Source: Firmicutes bacterium UBA5454
GTDB taxonomy: Bacteria; Bacillota; Clostridia; Caldicoprobacterales; DTU083
Assembly: GCA_002426555.1 (NCBI GenBank)
Contig: DIQU01000103.1
Location: 2,689-9,514, forward strand
Reading direction: 5' to 3'
DNA length: 6,826 nucleotides
In this document: positions 6,383-6,826 of the stretch, in pieces
Numbering within the stretch: the first letter of the stretch is position 1
Layout of the letters: each line of letters starts with the position of its first letter
Position numbers and translations under genes: made by a program
The notes under the pieces: model-generated
What the model was told of the DNA's origin: nothing
The model's database searches: none
What the model saw: only the letters and a program-made list of their open reading frames with translations

Positions 6383-6826
6383 TTAGTCCTTGGAATAATC
6401 CGCTTCAGCCATCCGTTTGTAGCCGGCATATCTTTCTTTTGCATGCTCTTCGGCCTTTGCAAACATATCATCTGCGATATCCGGGAAAGTATTCTTTAAG
6501 GAAGTATATCGAACTTCAGAGTTAATAAATTTCTGGAAATCTTCCTTAGGCTCCTTGGAATCCAACTGGAAGGGGTTTTTGCCCTGAGCCTTCAATTCGG
6601 GATTATAACGATACAGATGCCAGTAACCGGTATCTACCGCAAATTTTTCTTGATTCATACTGGTTCCCATACCTGTTCTAATTCCATGATTGATACAAGG
6701 TGAGTATGCAATGATTAGGGAAGGACCATCATATTTTTCTGCTTCACTTATGGCACGGATTGTATGGTTCATGTTAGCACCCATGGCAATTTGTGTTACA
6801 TAAACATAGCCATAGTTCATAGCCAT
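6383..6826 (-). CDS. nifJ: Pyruvate:ferredoxin oxidoreductase, C-terminal 147 residues (runs off window)
   Basis: C-terminus of the large single-chain PFOR (usually about 1,170 residues), which oxidises pyruvate with CoA to acetyl-CoA and CO2 and reduces ferredoxin or flavodoxin via thiamine diphosphate and three [4Fe-4S] clusters. The fragment shows NYGYVYVTQIAMGANMNHT, then YDGPSLIIAYSPCINHGI, where the Cys at fragment residue 44 corresponds to the last ligand of the proximal cluster. AVDTGYWHLYRYNP, GKNPFQLDSKEP and the family-typical end AKERYAGYKRMAE follow. The Met codon at the window edge is internal, not the start. The stop codon TAA is at 6383-6385, and transcription likely ends at the bidirectional hairpin about 70 nt further on. 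It is a central enzyme of anaerobic fermentative or acetogenic metabolism and is oxygen-sensitive. Confidence 0.96.
   Translation of the reverse strand: MAMNYGYVYVTQIAMGANMNHTIRAISEAEKYDGPSLIIAYSPCINHGIRTGMGTSMNQEKFAVDTGYWHLYRYNPELKAQGKNPFQLDSKEPKEDFQKFINSEVRYTSLKNTFPDIADDMFAKAEEHAKERYAGYKRMAEADYSKD

Overview
The window looks like chromosome from a low-to-moderate G+C, anaerobic Firmicute, most likely class Clostridia. The evidence is a T-box-controlled aminoacyl-tRNA synthetase gene, strong AGGAGG-type ribosome binding sites, a pyruvate:ferredoxin oxidoreductase, a flavodiiron protein and a tiny protein resembling the clostridial DUF3787 family. Genus cannot be fixed from the sequence alone.

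Layout, left to right. Positions 1-1029 (minus) hold the first 343 codons of an isoleucyl-tRNA synthetase of the eukaryote-like IleRS2 type. It is preceded by a complete isoleucine T-box leader (about 1055-1330) and a strong promoter. A divergent plus-strand promoter is interleaved with that one and drives a gene for a rhomboid-like membrane protein (1394-2062) that lacks the protease catalytic residues. Convergent to it lies a minus-strand gene for a ZIP/ZupT metal transporter (2111-2971). Then come mnmA, tRNA 2-thiouridylase (3088-4200), and fprA, a flavodiiron O2/NO reductase (4463-5650), both on the minus strand. The fprA gene ends at its own terminator, and mnmA has its own candidate promoter. 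A 364-bp intergenic region (5651-6014) holds a degenerate REP/MITE-like palindrome and the promoter of a 55-residue plus-strand gene (6015-6182). That gene converges on the 3' end of a pyruvate:ferredoxin oxidoreductase gene (6383-6826, runs off the window), and a perfect 15-bp bidirectional terminator separates them.

The genes are mostly independent housekeeping units, not one pathway: isoleucyl-tRNA supply, tRNA wobble modification, metal uptake, oxidative/nitrosative defence, and fermentative pyruvate oxidation. PFOR and FprA are linked physiologically, since PFOR is oxygen-labile and reduces the ferredoxin pool while FprA removes O2 or NO, but nothing shows co-regulation.

No new multi-gene system is evident. 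The most notable observation is that the IleRS class I signature HIGH is replaced by GIHH, the swapped motif linked to very high mupirocin tolerance in some IleRS2 enzymes. Secondary points are the interleaved divergent promoters, the pseudo-rhomboid, short repeats in the zupT and mnmA promoter regions, and the REP-like palindrome.
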